A stretch of 64,000 nt of DNA. Origin: Azospirillum formosense (GTDB lineage Bacteria > Pseudomonadota > Alphaproteobacteria > Azospirillales > Azospirillaceae). The position numbers and the translations under genes are program-made. A model generated the notes under the pieces. It saw only the letters and a program-made list of their open reading frames with translations, ran no database searches and was not told where the DNA came from. The stretch lies in assembly GCF_040500525.1 (NCBI RefSeq), contig NZ_CP159404.1, positions 587,001 to 651,000 of the forward strand. The letters run 5' to 3'. Below, in pieces: positions 26,745 through 38,617 of the stretch. The stretch's first letter is position 1. Each line of letters begins with the position of its first letter.

Positions 26745-26817
26745 GGCGGCATTCAAGCGGACCGCCGCTTCACCGGCAAGTTCATTCGAAAGCAGGACGG
26801 CGCGAATCACCCTGCGC

Positions 26818-27918
<1,101 letters not shown>

Positions 27919-27922
27919 CGCC

Positions 27923-28756
<834 letters not shown>

Positions 28757-28760
28757 TCCT

Positions 28761-29659
<899 letters not shown>

Positions 29660-29663
<4 letters not shown>

Positions 29664-30931
29664 CAGCGCCCTCCCCGGCTGATGCGGACAAGCGCCTCCT
29701 TGAGGTCCGGCAGCATCGCCTTGGCGTCCTGCCGCCCGGTCAGCACCTCGTGGACGTTGGCGTAGAACTCCGCCGACACCTGATTGTAGCGCATGCCCGT
29801 CGCCTGGGCCGGACGGTTGACCGCGTTGGCGATGGACTCGGCCAGCTCCGCGAAGAAGGGGTTGGCGGCCACCACCTCCGCATCCTCGTAAAGCGCCGGG
29901 ATGGTCGGGTTGGAGGCGCCGTGGATGGCCCGGCGCTTCTGCTCGGCCAGGCCGGTCAGGTGCAGCGCCAGATCGGCGGCCTCGTCCGCATGGGCGGAGA
30001 ATTTGCTGACCGCCAGCAACTGCCCGCCCAGCGTGGAGGTGTGGCGCCCGTCCGGCCCGCCCTTGGGCAGCGGCACCACCGCGACCCTGCCGCCGACCGC
30101 GCTGTCCGCCGCGTTGACCAGCGTCCAGGCGTAGGGCCAGTTGCGCATGAAGACGGCGTTGCCGGACTGGAAGACGCCGCGCGCCTCCTCCTCCATATAG
30201 TTGAGGACTCCGGGCGGGCTGATCGAGCCGACCCAGCCGCGGGCCATGGCCAGCGCCTCGGCGGCGCGCGGGTTGTCGATGGTGATGGCGCCGTCGGGGG
30301 CGACGATGGTGCCGCCGTTGCGGCTGGCGATCCATTCCAGCGCGTTGACGGTCAGCCCCTCGTAGGCGCGGCCCTGCCAGACGTAGCCCCACATGCGGTC
30401 GCGCCCGGCGGCGCGCTCCGCCCGCTGGATCATCGCGGCGGTGTCCTGAAGCTCCTCCCAGGTCTGCGGCACGGGACGCCCGTGGGCCCCCAGCAGATCC
30501 TTGCGGGCATAGAGGACCCCGGCGTCGGCGAACCAGGGCATCGCGACCAGCCGCCCCTTGACCGTCGCCGCCTCGATCATCGCCGGAAGATGCTGGCGAA
30601 CCACGTCCGGCCCGGCGCGGTCCTTCAGATCGATGAAATAGTTGCCGAGGATGCCCGGCCAGACCACGTCGATCTGGAACACGTCGATGTCCGGCGATCC
30701 GGCGGCGAGAAGCTGCTGGTAGAGCGCCAGCTGCTCGCTCGCCCCCTTGGGTGGGGAGACGAAGCGGACCTCGTTCCCGCTGCGCCGCGCCCACTCCTGC
30801 GCGCCGTCGCGGCACAGGTCGAAGCTGATTCCGAGCCCGCTGCAGGCCAGCGTCACCGTCGCCCCGGCGGCGGGCAGCGCCGAGGCGGCCGTCAGCATCC
30901 CCGCCATGAGCAACGCGCACCGCCGCGCCAT
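29660..30931 (-). CDS. Sugar ABC substrate-binding protein (trehalose/maltose type)
   Basis: 423 residues with a signal peptide (MARRCALLMAGMLTAASALP, cut at about AAG/A 23). Type-2 periplasmic binding fold: YQQLLAAGSPDIDVFQID, MPWFADAGVLYARKDLL, WGYVWQGRAYEGLTVN. These segments resemble ThuE/AglE-like proteins for trehalose, maltose or sucrose. It is the first gene of the five-gene operon (binding protein, two permeases, ATPase, DeoR). The precise sugar cannot be called. Confidence 0.9.
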
Positions 30932-31057
30932 GGAGCCCCTTCCAATCCCGGTCGATCAAGGTCCGGAAGGGAAACTGCAATGGCCGCGGTCGAGTTCCCT
31001 GAGCGGAATTGCAGCCGAACGACAAAGCCCTCTCCCCAGGGGGAGAAGGAACAGGCA

Positions 31058-31693
31058 TCAGGCGGCTGTGGCGGCCTCGCGGCGGCAATGCAGAAGGCTG
31101 AACAGGCCGAAGGGCGGAACGGTCTGCAGCTCCTCGACCTTCAGGCGGGAGCCGGACATCAGCGTGTCCAGCGTGAAGTCGGGACGCCAGCCCAGCTTCT
31201 TGGAGAAGGGCGCCATCCAGTTCTCCACCGAGCGGCGGATGCCCGGCTTGTCGGCGGCGAAATGGTTGACGATCAGGATGTCGCCGCCGGGACGGCAGAC
31301 TCGCTCCAGCTCGTTCATCGTGCCCTGCGGGTCGGGGACTACCGTCATCACATACATGGCGACCACGAGGTCGAAACTGCCGTCGGCGAAGGCCAGCTTG
31401 CCGGCGTCCATCTCCAGCAACCCCTCCACATTCTCCAGCCGCTCGCGGTCCACCCGGTCCTGGGCGACGCGCAGCATCTCGGAGGACAGGTCGATGCCGA
31501 CCACGCGGTTGTCCTTGCGGTAGTCGGACAGGGAGATGCCCGTGCCCACGCCCACCTCCAGAACGCGCAAGCCGCCCCGCCGGTTGATCCACTTCACGGC
31601 GGCGTGCCGGCCGGACGCCAGCAGGTTTCCGAAGACGGGGTCGTAGAAACGCGCGTAGCGCCGGTAGGCGGCGCGGATGGAGTCGGCGTCCAT
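31058..31693 (-). CDS. pmtA: Phosphatidylethanolamine N-methyltransferase-like protein
   Basis: 211 residues. Class I SAM-methyltransferase: YARFYDPVFGNLLASGR at the N-terminus, SAM motif I VLEVGVGTGISLSDY, VVGIDLSSEML and DLVVAMYVMTVVPDP. The N-terminal YDxxFG segment and the length match the Rhodobacter-type PmtA, which methylates phosphatidylethanolamine to phosphatidylcholine at the membrane. Other ubiE-like methyltransferases share parts of this, so the symbol is likely rather than certain. Confidence 0.75.
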   Translation of the reverse strand: MDADSIRAAYRRYARFYDPVFGNLLASGRHAAVKWINRRGGLRVLEVGVGTGISLSDYRKDNRVVGIDLSSEMLRVAQDRVDRERLENVEGLLEMDAGKLAFADGSFDLVVAMYVMTVVPDPQGTMNELERVCRPGGDILIVNHFAADKPGIRRSVENWMAPFSKKLGWRPDFTLDTLMSGSRLKVEELQTVPPFGLFSLLHCRREAATAA

Positions 31694-31843
31694 TGGGTCT
31701 CCCTCACGATTCCTGGCGCAGGTTTTTCGGCCGCGACCATAGCGGCCTTTCGCACCACAGGAAAGCCGCAGCGCACCCCCCTTGTTCCACGGCGGACCGC
31801 AAGTCCGTGTCCATTTCGAAGCGTCATCACATGTGCGGCACGG

Positions 31844-31876
31844 ATGTTGACACCACCATCAACATGACTCATGGTG
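31844..31876. promoter_or_regulatory. Overlapping dyads and a -35-like element upstream of parA
   Basis: ATGTTGA (31844-31850) pairs with TCAACAT (31859-31865), and CACCAT (31854-31859) pairs with ATGGTG (31871-31876). TTGACA at 31847-31852 is embedded in the first dyad; a -10 is not clear. The ParA start lies about 35 bases downstream. ParA proteins with their own DNA-binding domain often repress their operon from such sites. Confidence 0.45.
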
Positions 31877-31909
31877 CCCGCGCGATCACCCCAAATAAGG
31901 GATGCCCCC

Positions 31910-32938
31910 GTGGCCCACGAGATGAGCGGCGAGGAGCTGCGCCGCTACCGCGAACAGCGCGGCATGAACCAGCAGGCTCTGGTCGGCTGGCTGAACGAAC
32001 GGCTGAACCGGCGCTACGACCGCGCCAAGATCTCCCGCTGGGAAACCGGGGCGGAGCGGATTCCGCAGATCGTCGCGGGCGCCCTGAAGACCGTGACGGA
32101 GCCGGTGGGCATCCCCGCGGCGGCGGCGGTGCGGGCCGCCCCGGTGGTGTTCTGCGCCGCCAACCAGAAGGGTGGCGTCGCCAAGACGACCACCTGCGTC
32201 AACGTCGCGTGGCTGCTCGCCCAATCGGGGCGGCGCGTGCTGCTGATCGACTGCGACCCGCAGGCCAACGCCACCGTGCATCTGGGCGTCGACCCGCACG
32301 AGCGGGAACTGGCCAAGGCGACCCTGACCCACGCGCTGAAGGCCAGCCGGCCGATGATGGAGTTCATGACCCCGGTCTGCGACGGGGCCTTCGACCTGCT
32401 GCCCTCCTCCATCTCGCTGGCGGCGACGGATCGGGAGCTTCTGCGCCAGCCCAACGGCACGCTGATCCTGCGCGCCAAGATCGCGCAGCTCGCCGGGCAG
32501 TACGACTTCGTGGTGCTGGACTGCCCGCCGCATCTGGGCGAGCTGACCGTCTCGGTGCTGAACGCCGCTGACCAACTGCTGATTCCGACCCAGACGGAGA
32601 TGCTCTCGATGATGGGCATCCCGCAGCTGTTCGAGACCATCGCCGGCGTGCGCGAGCTGGTGAACCCGCGCCTTCAGATCCTCGGCATCCTGCCGACCAT
32701 GTACAGCCCGCGCCGCCTCCAGGACGAGACGGTCATGAAGGAGCTGCGCGAGCTTGCCGCGACGGAGCAGCTCCACCTCTTCTCCCCGGTCAAGCGCGCC
32801 GCCGACTATTCCAAGAGCGTGATGGCCGGGCGCCCCGGCCTCGCCTACAACCCGAACTCCGCGGGCGCGGAGAGCTTCCGCGAAATCGCCGACGCCCTGC
32901 TGGCGCTCGCCGGGGAGGAGATCCGCCATGGCGCGTAA
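31910..32938 (+). CDS. parA: ParA partition ATPase with N-terminal helix-turn-helix
   Basis: 342 residues from GTG 31910, which has AAGGGA 7 bases upstream; ATG 31922 is in frame. Residues about 5-55 form an XRE-like helix-turn-helix (SGEELRRYREQRGMNQQALV, KISRWETGAERIPQ). From about residue 82 it is a ParA/Soj ATPase: deviant Walker A NQKGGVAKTTT, LLIDCDPQANATVHLG and the Walker B FVVLDCPPHLGE. It moves and positions DNA with ParB. It overlaps parB by 11 bases. An N-terminal DNA-binding fusion is typical of plasmid ParA that autoregulates. Confidence 0.93.
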   Translation: MAHEMSGEELRRYREQRGMNQQALVGWLNERLNRRYDRAKISRWETGAERIPQIVAGALKTVTEPVGIPAAAAVRAAPVVFCAANQKGGVAKTTTCVNVAWLLAQSGRRVLLIDCDPQANATVHLGVDPHERELAKATLTHALKASRPMMEFMTPVCDGAFDLLPSSISLAATDRELLRQPNGTLILRAKIAQLAGQYDFVVLDCPPHLGELTVSVLNAADQLLIPTQTEMLSMMGIPQLFETIAGVRELVNPRLQILGILPTMYSPRRLQDETVMKELRELAATEQLHLFSPVKRAADYSKSVMAGRPGLAYNPNSAGAESFREIADALLALAGEEIRHGA

Positions 32939-33785
32939 GCTCGACACCTCCAACGCCGGCCTGTTCAAGCGGGCGCTCAGCCGCACCGGCAGCGGCGGGG
33001 GCAGCAACGCCGCCCTGTTCGGCCTGTCCGGCAAGATGCGCCACCGCGAGATTCCGCTGGAGCAGGTGGAGCCGAACCCCGACCAGCCGCGGCGCAACGC
33101 CCGCGCGGCCGACATCGCCGCGCTGGCCGCCTCGATCGGCGAGCGGGGGCTGCTGCAGCCGATCAACGTCCGGGAGGTCGCCCCCGACCGCTTCCAGATC
33201 GTGGCCGGTGAGCGGCGCTACTGGGCCTTCCGCGCCCTGGAGCGGGAGACCATCCCGGCGCTGGTCATCGACACCGACGACGTCCAGGCGCTGGCCCTGA
33301 TCGAGAACGCCCAGCGCGTCGACCTGCACCCCATCGACCTCGCGTTGACGCTCGCCAAGCTGATCGGCGACAAGGGGCTGACGCAGGAGCAGGCCGCCGT
33401 CCTGATCGGCAAGTCGCAGGAGTATGTGGCCCGCCTGCTGGGCATCCTGCGCCTGCCCGCCCGCATCCAAGAGGAGGCTCCGGACCGGCCCGCCGTCTCC
33501 GTTTCCCTGCTCATGGAGCTGGCCGAACTGCCCGACGAGGCGATCCAGCTCGCGCTCTGGAGACGGGCCGGCGACGGCCTGACCGTCAAGGACGTGCGCA
33601 ACGCCAAGCAGGAGCGCAAGGCGGCCCTCCCCGCCGCCCCGTCCGCGGCACCCGCTTTGCGTGCATTGCGAAGCAATGTGCACAAGATCCACAGCTTGCG
33701 CGCGTCAGGCCATGCCCTGGCCGAGGACCAGCGGCAGGAGCTGCGCGCCCTGCGCGACGCCATCGATGCGCTTCTGCGCGAGTGA
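32928..33785 (+). CDS. parB: ParB/Spo0J-type centromere-binding protein
   Basis: 285 residues. Motifs: PNPDQPRRNARAADIAALAA, the CTP-binding GERRYWAFRALE, LIENAQRVDLHPIDLA, then the helix-turn-helix LTQEQAAVLIGKSQEYVARL. C-terminal Ala-rich linker and helix (EDQRQELRALRDAIDALL) give dimerisation. It binds parS and recruits ParA. Translation is coupled to parA by an 11-base overlap. No canonical chromosomal parS was seen in the window. Confidence 0.93.
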   Translation: MARKLDTSNAGLFKRALSRTGSGGGSNAALFGLSGKMRHREIPLEQVEPNPDQPRRNARAADIAALAASIGERGLLQPINVREVAPDRFQIVAGERRYWAFRALERETIPALVIDTDDVQALALIENAQRVDLHPIDLALTLAKLIGDKGLTQEQAAVLIGKSQEYVARLLGILRLPARIQEEAPDRPAVSVSLLMELAELPDEAIQLALWRRAGDGLTVKDVRNAKQERKAALPAAPSAAPALRALRSNVHKIHSLRASGHALAEDQRQELRALRDAIDALLRE

Positions 33786-33917
33786 GACTTTGGAAAAAAC
33801 CTCCTGAACGCGATTTTTTTCGTCACGACTTCGCCATGGCAGAGGTCATTGGACAGAACTCATCTCTTGCGCGATGTTTGGCCGTGTCACGCCATCCGTC
33901 TCCAGAAGGTTGCAGCC

Positions 33918-34388
33918 ATGTCCGATACCGCCGCCGATACCGCCGCCGACCCGACCGCTTCCGCCACCCGACCGCCGGCCGTCCAGGCGCCCGCAGCGCC
34001 GCCGCCGAGCGGCGCCGCCGTCATCCAGAACGAGCAGGGCAAGGCGAACTCCCTGCTGAACACCATCGCGGACAAGCTGGACCGGCTGGTCACGCTGACG
34101 GTCGTGACCGCGATCGCCGACATCGAGGTGGTCCAGGACAATCCCGATCAGGTCGGCTTCACCTGCCGCCCGAAGTCCGGGACCACCATCGAGGCCTTCC
34201 AGACCCAGGTCAATCTGGTCACCGGCGACATCGAGAACCTGATCAGCCGTGATTTCGCGACCAACGCCGCCTACCACGGCCTGACCGAGTTCCACCTCGC
34301 CCAGGTGACCAAGAGCAGCGACATCGTCAGCACCAACCTGAAGGCGATCCGCGATCTGGCCGTCCAGATCTCCGGCCGCCCGAACTGA
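33918..34388 (+). CDS. Uncharacterised ParAB-linked protein 1
   Basis: 156 residues from ATG 33918 with AGAAGG 9 bases upstream. Residues 1-40 are Ala/Pro/Thr-rich and look disordered. The rest is a compact domain: ANSLLNTIADKLDRLVTLTV, VGFTCRPKSGTTIEAFQTQV, then helical repeats ending LKAIRDLAVQISGRPN. No signal peptide or membrane helix. It begins 132 bases after parB on the same strand. I do not recognise the family. Confidence 0.65.
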   Translation: MSDTAADTAADPTASATRPPAVQAPAAPPPSGAAVIQNEQGKANSLLNTIADKLDRLVTLTVVTAIADIEVVQDNPDQVGFTCRPKSGTTIEAFQTQVNLVTGDIENLISRDFATNAAYHGLTEFHLAQVTKSSDIVSTNLKAIRDLAVQISGRPN

Positions 34389-34464
34389 CCCGCCTGCGGT
34401 CCGGCGGGGGCCGCTCCCTTCCCCCGCCGCCCCTGACGCCCTCCCCAACCCAGCACGGTGGCCG

Positions 34465-35316
34465 ATGTCCCAGTTCGTCGATCTGGCGCGCAACCTTCTC
34501 GCGCTCGAAATCAACACCGTGCTGAAGACCGGCATCTCGGCGGAGAAGATGCCGATGGCGGGGGACGCCCTGATCGATCTGGCGCAGGAATATTATGTCT
34601 TCCTGTGCGAACAGCTGGAGGTCTTCGGCAGCCGCGAGACGGCGATCCTCGCCCCCTGGGCCGGCCGGATTTCGGAAACCTTCGATTGGGGGCTGGCGCC
34701 GTTCGTCCCGCCGTCCGACGCTGCCCGGCCCGACCGCTACGACCCCTTCTTCCTCAGCCGCGACCTGCCGGGCAACGACCCCGCCCGCGGCACCACGCTG
34801 AAGGTCTTCGACGACCAGCGCGAGGTGGCGAGCTGGCTGCGCGAGATGATCGACCGCACCCTGGACACCGCCCGGCGCCCCGACGCCACCGCCGAGCTGG
34901 TGTCCGCCGCGGCGCTGATCGACCCGGACGCGCTGCCGATCCTCATGCGCATCCAGCGCAACTCCGACCAGATCAACGACGTGCTGAGGCGCCGCGGGCT
35001 GGACACCGTCAGCTACCGGCGCGGCATGGACGAGGCGGTCCGCCGCATGCCGGCGCTGAAAACCGCGGACGTGGTGACCATCCGCAAGGCGTGGGACGTG
35101 GGGACCGAGCTGGTGGTCATGCAGTCGACCATCCAGATCGACGGCGACGTGGTCACCCGCCTGTTGAAGGGCCGGGACAATGTCGGCAACAGCGTCATGA
35201 TCGGCGTCCACAAGGACGCGGTGGACGTCTCCTTCCGCTATTGGAGCTTCCTGATCGACGCGTTGGGCCGGTTCGCCGGAAAAGCCGTGAACACCCTGGT
35301 GGGAGATACGGGGTAG
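34465..35316 (+). CDS. Uncharacterised ParAB-linked protein 2
   Basis: 283 residues. Mostly alpha-helical by composition: SQFVDLARNLLALEINTVLK at the start, DALIDLAQEYYVFLCEQLEV, then a second domain from about residue 175 (ADVVTIRKAWDVGTELVVMQ, TIQIDGDVVTRLLKGRDNVG). No signal peptide; one weak hydrophobic segment at the end. It lies 76 bases after protein 1. Not recognised. The codon use matches neighbours. Confidence 0.7.
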   Translation: MSQFVDLARNLLALEINTVLKTGISAEKMPMAGDALIDLAQEYYVFLCEQLEVFGSRETAILAPWAGRISETFDWGLAPFVPPSDAARPDRYDPFFLSRDLPGNDPARGTTLKVFDDQREVASWLREMIDRTLDTARRPDATAELVSAAALIDPDALPILMRIQRNSDQINDVLRRRGLDTVSYRRGMDEAVRRMPALKTADVVTIRKAWDVGTELVVMQSTIQIDGDVVTRLLKGRDNVGNSVMIGVHKDAVDVSFRYWSFLIDALGRFAGKAVNTLVGDTG

Positions 35317-35386
35317 CCCGCTGCGCCGGCGCCTCCTGAGCGACCTTCCGCATGGCATTAAGTGGCGGCGCGACGCCCTGGCCGAA

Positions 35387-35956
35387 ATGGTCGGGCGGTT
35401 GCGCCGGGGCAAGGCGGGGCTGATCCCGCGGCGCGGGCGCGGCATCGCCCTGGCGCTTCGGTTTTTCGCCCAGGGTGGGCGGACGATCGGCCTGCGCGTG
35501 CCCCTGGCACCGCCCTCGCCCGGTAGCGGGGGCGGTGGCCTGCGCACCGTCCCGGTCCGCGTCTCGATCCAGCCCGACGGCGACGTCCTGGTCGCCCTGC
35601 CCCGCGACGCGGTCGACAGCGGGCGGTTCGACGCGGTGTCAGCGGCGCGCCTGACCGCGCAGCTGCGCCGTCTGGTCGGCCGTGTCACCACGGCGAACCC
35701 GCTGTGGGGGATCGACGCGCTCCAGGCGCTGGGGGAGGCCGTCACCGCCGTGGCCGGGTTGGGCAGCGGTGCGGTCCTGCTGTGGAACGGGTTCGAGGAG
35801 ATGACTGCCGGCCAATGGGCGCACAGCGGCGCGACGCTCGTCCTGCTGGCGGCGCCGGCCGCTCTGGCGAAGCTGCGGCCCTGGCTCCTGGGGGCGGTGG
35901 CGCCCAAGCTGTTCCCGCTCGCGCTCAAGGCCGGCGGACGAATCCTGCGGATTTGA
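35387..35956 (+). CDS. Uncharacterised ParAB-linked protein 3, start uncertain
   Basis: 189 residues from ATG 35387, but the frame upstream (LSDLPHGIKWRRDALAE) also looks coding and is open back to 35291 without ATG, GTG or TTG. A rare start or a sequence change may be involved. The N-terminus is Arg-rich; the middle has a beta-rich VPVRVSIQPDGDVLVALPRD; the C-terminal part has two hydrophobic helices (VAGLGSGAVLLWNGFEE and SGATLVLLAAPAALAKL), possibly membrane-inserted. Not recognised. Confidence 0.55.
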   Translation: MVGRLRRGKAGLIPRRGRGIALALRFFAQGGRTIGLRVPLAPPSPGSGGGGLRTVPVRVSIQPDGDVLVALPRDAVDSGRFDAVSAARLTAQLRRLVGRVTTANPLWGIDALQALGEAVTAVAGLGSGAVLLWNGFEEMTAGQWAHSGATLVLLAAPAALAKLRPWLLGAVAPKLFPLALKAGGRILRI

Positions 35957-36072
35957 GCCGAAATCGGCTGGTCACACCACTTGGTGCGGTGCAGTAAGGC
36001 TCTGAAAAGCCATTTCTTATTGACATTCCTGTGAAAAATCGCACCCGCTCGCATCTGCGATGTTGCAGCGCA

Positions 36073-36101
36073 TTGGCCCGGAGCCGGACTTGTTCTATGT
36101 T
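36073..36101 (+). promoter_or_regulatory. Candidate promoter of phbB
   Basis: TTGGCC (36073-36078), a 17-base spacer, TATGTT (36096-36101), about 150 bases before the phbB start. It fits a weak sigma-70 promoter. A TTGACA at 36020 has no matching -10. Confidence 0.35.
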
Positions 36102-36247
36102 ATGTCTGCCGCCGCGGTTGATGGCCCCCCCATAAGGACCATCGGCACGACAGCATCCGTAACAAGAAGCAACCCCTTTGCTTCTGCGGTTCACCAGCGG
36201 GCTTGCCTCACCAGGAGCTGGCCGTTTCTATTACTGGAGCGATTGTA

Positions 36248-36988
36248 ATGTCTCAGAAGATCGCGCTCGTCACCGGTGCCATGGGCGGTCTCGGCACCGC
36301 CATCTGCCAGGCCCTGGCCAAGGACGGTTGCATCGTTGCGGCGAACTGCCTGCCGAACTTCGAGCCGGCCGCCGCCTGGCTGGGCCAGCAGGAAGCCCTC
36401 GGCTTCAAGTTCTACGTGGCGGAAGGCGACGTTTCCGACTTCGAAAGCTGCAAGGCGATGGTCGCCAAGATCGAGGCCGACCTGGGCCCGGTGGACATTC
36501 TGGTGAACAACGCCGGCATCACCCGCGACAAGTTCTTCGCGAAGATGGACAAGGCGCAGTGGGATGCGGTCATCGCCACCAACCTGAGCAGCCTGTTCAA
36601 CGTCACCCAGCAGGTGTCGCCGAAGATGGCCGAGCGCGGCTGGGGCCGCATCATCAACATCTCCTCGGTGAACGGCGTGAAGGGTCAGGCCGGCCAGACC
36701 AACTACTCGGCCGCCAAGGCCGGCGTGATCGGCTTCACCAAGGCGCTGGCCGCCGAGCTGGCGACCAAGGGCGTCACCGTCAACGCCATCGCGCCGGGCT
36801 ACATCGGCACCGAGATGGTCATGGCGATCCGTGAGGACATCCGCCAGACCATCATCGACAGCGTCCCGATGAAGCGCCTGGGCCGTCCGGACGAGATCGG
36901 CGGCGCGGTGTCCTACCTCGCCTCGGAGATCGCCGGCTACGTCACCGGCTCGACCCTGAACATCAACGGCGGCCTGAACTACCAGTAA
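36248..36988 (+). CDS. phbB: Acetoacetyl-CoA reductase
   Basis: 246 residues, exactly the length of the Cupriavidus enzyme. Short-chain dehydrogenase fold: cofactor loop TGAMGGLGTAI, NNAG at about 87-90, and the catalytic tetrad with Ser in NISSVNG at 140, Tyr153 and Lys157 (NYSAAKAG). It reduces acetoacetyl-CoA to (R)-3-hydroxybutyryl-CoA with NADPH in polyhydroxybutyrate synthesis. Start ATG has GGAG 10 bases upstream. It stands alone here; no phbA or phbC is adjacent. A long hairpin follows. Confidence 0.95.
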   Translation: MSQKIALVTGAMGGLGTAICQALAKDGCIVAANCLPNFEPAAAWLGQQEALGFKFYVAEGDVSDFESCKAMVAKIEADLGPVDILVNNAGITRDKFFAKMDKAQWDAVIATNLSSLFNVTQQVSPKMAERGWGRIINISSVNGVKGQAGQTNYSAAKAGVIGFTKALAAELATKGVTVNAIAPGYIGTEMVMAIREDIRQTIIDSVPMKRLGRPDEIGGAVSYLASEIAGYVTGSTLNINGGLNYQ

Positions 36989-37032
36989 GGCACCGGCCGA
37001 TTGGCGCCGGCGGCAAACCGCCCAGCCGGCAA

Positions 37033-37078
37033 GCACACGGCCCGCCTCCGGCCTCCAAGCCGGGCGCGGGCCGTGTGC
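37033..37078 (+). terminator. Large hairpin after phbB
   Basis: GCACACGGCCCGC (37033-37045) pairs perfectly with GCGGGCCGTGTGC (37066-37078); the loop holds a second short stem (CCGGC/GCCGG). No T-run follows, so it may end transcription by stem strength or act in RNA stability. Confidence 0.6.
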
Positions 37079-37371
37079 CATTCGCTCTCCGGAGCATCCC
37101 TTCACGGTAAAACGCCCGGGATCGGGCGGACCGTTCGCGCCAAACCCCTCTCCTTTGTGCCATGGCTTCGGTAACGGCCGCTCATCTGAACAGTATACTC
37201 CCGCAGATTTCCTGTTGAATCCGTTCGGGCCCCTGTATCCGCGCCCACCAGCGAGTATGCTCCCCAGCAGCACGCAAGTTGCGTCCTGAGGCCGCACCGC
37301 GCTCGTCTTCCGGAATCAACAGACGTCGAGAACCTGCACATGGGCGCGCCCCATGCAGGAAGGGAGGAATC

Positions 37372-38547
37372 GTGCCTGAAACGCCGATAACGCACACTCT
37401 GCCAGGAGACGGGCACGCCCGTCGGATGTCCGGAGCCGATTACGTCTACGGGATCGACATGGTCCGGTTCGCCGCGGCTTTGCTGGTCACCGGCTTCCAT
37501 CTGACCTGGCGCGACCCCGCGGTCGCCGACGCCATGTGGTCCGGCTGGGCCGGGGTGCAGGTCTTCTTCGTGGTGTCGGGCTTCGTCATCGCGAATTCGG
37601 CCAACAACGCCACCCCGGTCGCCTTCATCCGGTCGCGCCTGCTGCGCCTCTATCCGGCGGCGTGGGTCTGCACCATCCTGTGCCTCGTCGCCCTTGTGCT
37701 CATGCCCGGTCCCGACCCGGATCTGGCGCGGCGCTTCATCGCCTCCTTCACGCTGGCGCCCGCCGGCCCCTACATCGCCTCGGCCTACTGGACGCTGCCG
37801 GTCGAGATCGCCTTCTACGGCGCGGTGTTCCTGCTGCTGCTGAGCGGCCACTTCCACAGGCTGCCGCAGTTCGCCCTGGCGCTGGCCGCCGCCAGCTCGG
37901 CCTATCTCGGCGTCTACAGCTTGCACGTCTTCGGCGTCGTCAACATGCCGTTCCTGGAGTTCGAGTACGGCATGCTGAACATGACGCTGCTGCGCCACGG
38001 CGTGTTCTTCGCGCTGGGGATCTTCCTGTGGCTGTGGTCGCGCGGCAAGCTGACCCGGACGGGGATGGCCGCCGCCCTGCTGGCCCTGGTCGCAGCGCCG
38101 CTGGAGATCACCGCCCGGTCGGTGGAGTTCGTGGAACGCTCGCCGGTTCCGCTGAACCTCGCCGATCTGTGGATGAACCCGCTGCTGATCTGGGGCGTGT
38201 CGCTCCTCGCCATCGCCGCCTCGGCGCGCTGGCGGGCGGAAATCGCCACGCTGCCGGCGTCCCTCCTGTCGCTTCTGCGCGTGGTCGGGCTGGCCACCTA
38301 CCCGCTCTACCTGCTGCACGAGGTCATCGGCGGCTCCGCCAAGGCGCTGGCGATGCAGGCCGGGGCCTCCTCCATGGCCGGCGCGGTGACCGGCGGCGCC
38401 CTGTCCATCGCCGTGGCCCTGCTGGTCGCCGCGGTCCTGGAACCGGCGGTGCGCGACCGGCTGCGCCGTCTGCTCGACATCCCGCAGGCCGCCTTCTCGG
38501 CCCGCCCCGCCTTCAGCACCTTCTACCGCTCCGGCGGAACCGTCTGA
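37372..38547 (+). CDS. Acyltransferase 3 family membrane protein
   Basis: 391 residues from GTG 37372, chosen by AGGGAGG 5 bases upstream. About ten membrane helices. The first helix carries the family motif (DMVRFAAALLVTGFHLTW, with conserved Arg and His), and VFFVVSGFVIANS is typical. Such proteins move O-acetyl or succinyl groups onto sugars of exopolysaccharide, LPS or Nod-like factors at the cytoplasmic membrane. The FemAB-like gene follows on the same strand; a shared envelope role is inference. Confidence 0.9.
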   Translation: MPETPITHTLPGDGHARRMSGADYVYGIDMVRFAAALLVTGFHLTWRDPAVADAMWSGWAGVQVFFVVSGFVIANSANNATPVAFIRSRLLRLYPAAWVCTILCLVALVLMPGPDPDLARRFIASFTLAPAGPYIASAYWTLPVEIAFYGAVFLLLLSGHFHRLPQFALALAAASSAYLGVYSLHVFGVVNMPFLEFEYGMLNMTLLRHGVFFALGIFLWLWSRGKLTRTGMAAALLALVAAPLEITARSVEFVERSPVPLNLADLWMNPLLIWGVSLLAIAASARWRAEIATLPASLLSLLRVVGLATYPLYLLHEVIGGSAKALAMQAGASSMAGAVTGGALSIAVALLVAAVLEPAVRDRLRRLLDIPQAAFSARPAFSTFYRSGGTV

Positions 38548-38617
38548 CCAAGCATCCGACCGTTACCAAACGCTTCCACAAAAAACGATCGCCGTGAATT
38601 CCAGGGGAGAAACCTGA

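Noticed and set aside
29664..31592. Upstream part of a 943-codon minus-strand frame joined to the MalF-type permease
   Set aside because: Out of frame with the real binding-protein and methyltransferase genes; only 28761-29663 has permease sequence.
31700..34000. Chromosomal parS site or replication origin
   Set aside because: I looked for GTTTCACGTGAAAC-like sites, iterons and DnaA boxes near parAB and saw none. ParB of this type may use a different site.
36020..36048. TTGACA at 36020 as a phbB promoter
   Set aside because: No -10-like sequence lies 16-18 bases downstream; the pair at 36073/36096 fits better.
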